Positions 22,666 through 24,853 of a stretch of DNA of 24,853 nucleotides are shown here, piece after piece (position 1 is the stretch's first letter; each line of letters opens with the position of its first letter). The position numbers and the translations under genes were made by a program. Source of the stretch: Ureibacillus thermophilus (GTDB lineage: Bacteria; Bacillota; Bacilli; Bacillales_A; Planococcaceae). The notes beneath the pieces are model-generated. The model searched no databases, was not told the DNA's origin, and was given only the letters and a program-made list of their open reading frames with translations. The DNA lies in NCBI RefSeq assembly GCF_042657185.1, contig NZ_JBHSNN010000058.1; one strand, written 5' to 3'.

Positions 22666-24387
22666 ATGCAAAACATCAAATCTTTCATGCAATTTCCTGC
22701 GAGTAAAAAAGTGTATGTCGAAGGTTCAAGACCGGATATTCGTGTACCGATGAGAGGAATTACGTTAAGTCCAACAAAGACAGAAACAGGAATCATCGAA
22801 AATGAACCTGTTCGTGTTTATGACACAAGCGGTCCTTATACCGATCCTGATTTTCAGCCGGACATTCAAAAAGGATTGCCGCCGCTAAGAAAACGCTGGA
22901 TTTTAGAAAGGGGCGACGTTGAAGAATACGAGGGGCGTCCAGTGAAACCGGAAGATAACGGATTCCGTAATGAGAAGCAATCAGAAATGACTCTGCCTTT
23001 CGAGAGAAAACCACTGCGCGCAAAAAAAGGAAAAACTGTAACACAAATGCATTACGCAAAACGAGGGATTATTACGCCGGAGATGGAATTTGTTGCGATT
23101 CGCGAAAATATAGATCCGGAAATCGTTCGTCAAGAAATTGCAGAAGGCAGAGCGATTATTCCTTCGAATATTAACCATCCGGAAAGCGAACCGATGATTA
23201 TTGGGAGTCGTTTTCATGTAAAAATTAACGCGAATATTGGTAATTCCGCAGTCACATCATCCATTGAAGAAGAAGTCGAAAAAATGCTTTGGGCGGTACG
23301 CTGGGGAGCAGACACGATTATGGACTTATCGACGGGAAAACACATTCATGCGACACGAGAATATATTATTCGCAATTCCCCTGTGCCTGTCGGGACGGTT
23401 CCGATTTATCAAGCGCTTGAAAAAGTGAACGGCGTCGTTGAAGACTTAACGTGGGAAATTTACCGTGATACGCTCATCGAACAAGCGGAACAAGGGGTGG
23501 ACTATTTTACGATTCACGCGGGGGTGCTGCTTCGTTACATACCGATGACGGTAAACCGAACGACTGGCATTGTTTCACGCGGCGGCTCGATTATGGCGCA
23601 ATGGTGTTTAGCCCACCATGAAGAAAACTTCTTATACACGCATTTTGAAGAAATATGCGAGATTTTGAAAACGTACGATATTGCAGTATCGCTTGGAGAC
23701 GGGCTGCGTCCAGGCTCGATTGCCGATGCGAATGACGAAGCACAGTTTGCTGAATTGGAGACGCTTGGAGAATTAACGGAAATCGCTTGGAAGCATGATG
23801 TGCAAGTGATGATCGAAGGGCCAGGGCATGTGCCGATGCATAAAATTAAAGAAAATGTCGATAAGCAAATCGAAATTTGTAAAGGTGCGCCGTTTTACAC
23901 ATTAGGACCGCTTACGACCGATATCGCGCCGGGATATGACCACATTACATCCGCGATTGGAGCGGCGATCATTGGCGCATACGGAACGGCGATGCTTTGT
24001 TACGTGACGCCGAAAGAGCATTTAGGACTGCCGAATAAAGATGATGTGCGCGAAGGAGTGATCGCTTATAAAATCGCAGCACACGCGGCCGATTTAGCTA
24101 AAGGACACCCGGGAGCTCAACGGCGGGATGACGCGTTATCAAAAGCGCGCTTTGAGTTTCGTTGGAACGATCAGTTCAACCTTTCGCTTGATCCAGATCG
24201 AGCTCGGGAATATCATGATGAAACATTGCCGGCGGAAGGGGCGAAAGTTGCGCATTTTTGTTCAATGTGCGGGCCGAAGTTTTGCTCGATGAAAATTTCA
24301 CATGAGCTGAAAAAAACGGTGAGAGAAGAAGGGATGAAGCAAAAAGCGAAGGAGTTTGTCGAAAATGGCTCATCTCTCTATCGATAA
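22666..24387 (+). CDS. thiC: Phosphomethylpyrimidine synthase ThiC
   Basis: A 573-residue radical-SAM enzyme that converts aminoimidazole ribotide to hydroxymethylpyrimidine phosphate for thiamine synthesis. It shows the N-terminal ThiC-associated region (VYVEGSRPDIRVPMRGITLS), core motifs NANIGNSAVTSSIEEEVEKM, WGADTIMDLSTGKHIHATRE, RNSPVPVGTVPIYQALEKV, GPGHVPMHKIKENVDKQ and YTLGPLTTDIAPGYDHITSA, and the C-terminal cluster motif CSMCGPKFC (C532, C535, C540). GGGAGAGG lies about 8 bases before the ATG. Codons are noticeably rich in GCG, CCG, ACG and CGC compared with the AT-biased genes around it, suggesting a different origin. It is controlled by the upstream TPP riboswitch. Confidence 0.97.
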   Translation: MQNIKSFMQFPASKKVYVEGSRPDIRVPMRGITLSPTKTETGIIENEPVRVYDTSGPYTDPDFQPDIQKGLPPLRKRWILERGDVEEYEGRPVKPEDNGFRNEKQSEMTLPFERKPLRAKKGKTVTQMHYAKRGIITPEMEFVAIRENIDPEIVRQEIAEGRAIIPSNINHPESEPMIIGSRFHVKINANIGNSAVTSSIEEEVEKMLWAVRWGADTIMDLSTGKHIHATREYIIRNSPVPVGTVPIYQALEKVNGVVEDLTWEIYRDTLIEQAEQGVDYFTIHAGVLLRYIPMTVNRTTGIVSRGGSIMAQWCLAHHEENFLYTHFEEICEILKTYDIAVSLGDGLRPGSIADANDEAQFAELETLGELTEIAWKHDVQVMIEGPGHVPMHKIKENVDKQIEICKGAPFYTLGPLTTDIAPGYDHITSAIGAAIIGAYGTAMLCYVTPKEHLGLPNKDDVREGVIAYKIAAHAADLAKGHPGAQRRDDALSKARFEFRWNDQFNLSLDPDRAREYHDETLPAEGAKVAHFCSMCGPKFCSMKISHELKKTVREEGMKQKAKEFVENGSSLYR

Positions 24388-24394
24388 TGTTTAA

Positions 24395-24490
24395 GAGTTA
24401 CAAAAGGAAATTATCGAACTGAAGGAGAAAATTCTTAAAATGGAACAGCAAATTGCCCCTATTCAAAAAATTGCCAGCGAAATTTTTTGA
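24395..24490 (+). pseudogene. Start-less fragment encoding a coiled-coil tail
   Basis: An open 31-codon stretch, ELQKEIIELKEKILKMEQQI followed by APIQKIASEIF and stop, has heptad-like hydrophobic spacing. There is a stop directly upstream in frame and no start codon before residue 16. It begins eight bases after thiC. It looks like the C-terminal end of a lost gene; I do not recognise the parent. Confidence 0.4.
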
Positions 24491-24583
24491 GACACCGTTT
24501 ATGCGAAAATGTGTCAAATGCCATTATATAGAAATTTTATATTATTGAATATGTAATTGGGTGAAGGGGATTGTCAAATATAT

Positions 24584-24637
24584 AGCTACTCCATCTCCCG
24601 TTTTGCAGGTGGAAATCGGGAAATGGAGTAGCTTTTT
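24584..24637 (+). terminator. Strong terminator downstream of thiC
   Basis: AGCTACTCCAT (24584-24594) pairs perfectly with ATGGAGTAGCT (24623-24633); TCCCG/CGGGA extends the stem after one mismatch. TTTTT follows. It probably ends the thiC transcript about 200 bases after the gene. Confidence 0.85.
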
Positions 24638-24787
24638 GATTTTTGTTTTTAGTCATTTCTTTTAAGTTTTTTTCCAATGAATTGTCCTATAATTAGAATG
24701 CTGAAATAAACTGTAAAGGTTAATTATTGTAACAAAGAATTATACTCGACTATATTTCAATTTGAAATTTGGATTTTATTAGAAAAA
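24638..24787. other. Gene-free stretch
   Basis: AT-rich spacer between the thiC terminator and the second repeat copy. No supported feature. Confidence 0.5.
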
Positions 24788-24853
24788 ATGAGGCTGGGAC
24801 AAATCTAAAAAAACATCATTTTCTCCAAGGAGAAAATGATGTTTTTTTGATAT
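24788..24853. repeat. Second copy of the dispersed repeat, inverted, cut by the window end
   Basis: ATGAGGCTGGGACAAATC, then a hairpin AAAAAAACATCATTTTCTCC (24807-24826) / GGAGAAAATGATGTTTTTTT (24829-24848), then GATAT. This equals the reverse complement of 16548-16612 with two or three changes. One of them (A to G) extends the hairpin by a pair, making it perfect. Confidence 0.88.

Overview
The window is AT-rich Gram-positive DNA. Strong AGGAGG-type ribosome sites, frequent TTG/GTG starts, a B. subtilis-like oppABCDF operon, a yrk-type sulfur operon, CheA/CheW-type chemotaxis genes and a TPP-riboswitch-controlled thiC point to a member of the Bacillaceae/Caryophanaceae (the Bacillus-Lysinibacillus-Ureibacillus area). 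The genus is a guess. One block of Ns (342-413) breaks the first gene, so this is draft assembly.

Layout. 1-746: end of an IS21-family element (istA on the minus strand, broken by the gap). 747-4632: a persulfide/sulfane-sulfur operon (TusA-rhodanese, DsrE-like, rhodanese-ETHE1 persulfide dioxygenase, TusA, TauE-type exporter; equivalents of B. subtilis yrkF, yrkE, yrkH, yrkI, yrkJ). It is preceded by two palindromes of the CsoR/CstR operator type, one inside a consensus promoter. 5049-6459: a purine permease with a near-consensus promoter and two facing PurBox-like sites. 6827-8203: a MATE efflux transporter. 8376-8891 (minus): a small lipoprotein. 9118-14730 (minus): a complete oligopeptide ABC importer oppABCDF, with a terminator/attenuator after oppA and two CodY-box-like sites in the oppA leader.

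15145-22336 looks like a decay zone: a DUF2975/XRE-regulator pair both broken, a 334-bp structured repeat, an intact methyl-accepting chemotaxis protein, a frameshifted S13-type D-Ala-D-Ala carboxypeptidase, an intact hotdog thioesterase, two possible tiny genes, an intact cheW, and a cheA cut after its first domains and joined to the tail of another chemoreceptor gene. 22398-24387: TPP riboswitch, terminator and thiC, the latter with visibly GC-richer codon choice than its neighbours. The window ends inside a second, inverted copy of the 334-bp repeat.

How the parts fit: the sulfur operon would move sulfane sulfur through TusA/DsrE/rhodanese carriers to a persulfide dioxygenase and then export the sulfite, under a persulfide- or copper-type CsoR-family repressor that is not in the window. 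Opp and the purine permease look like nutrient-scavenging genes under CodY and PurR. I see no phage, CRISPR or defence genes. The least explained items are the orphan ribosome site and Cys-rich mini-ORF in the sulfur operon leader, the tiny membrane-peptide gene at 20236-20343, the cheA/chemoreceptor deletion scar, and the structured repeat family.
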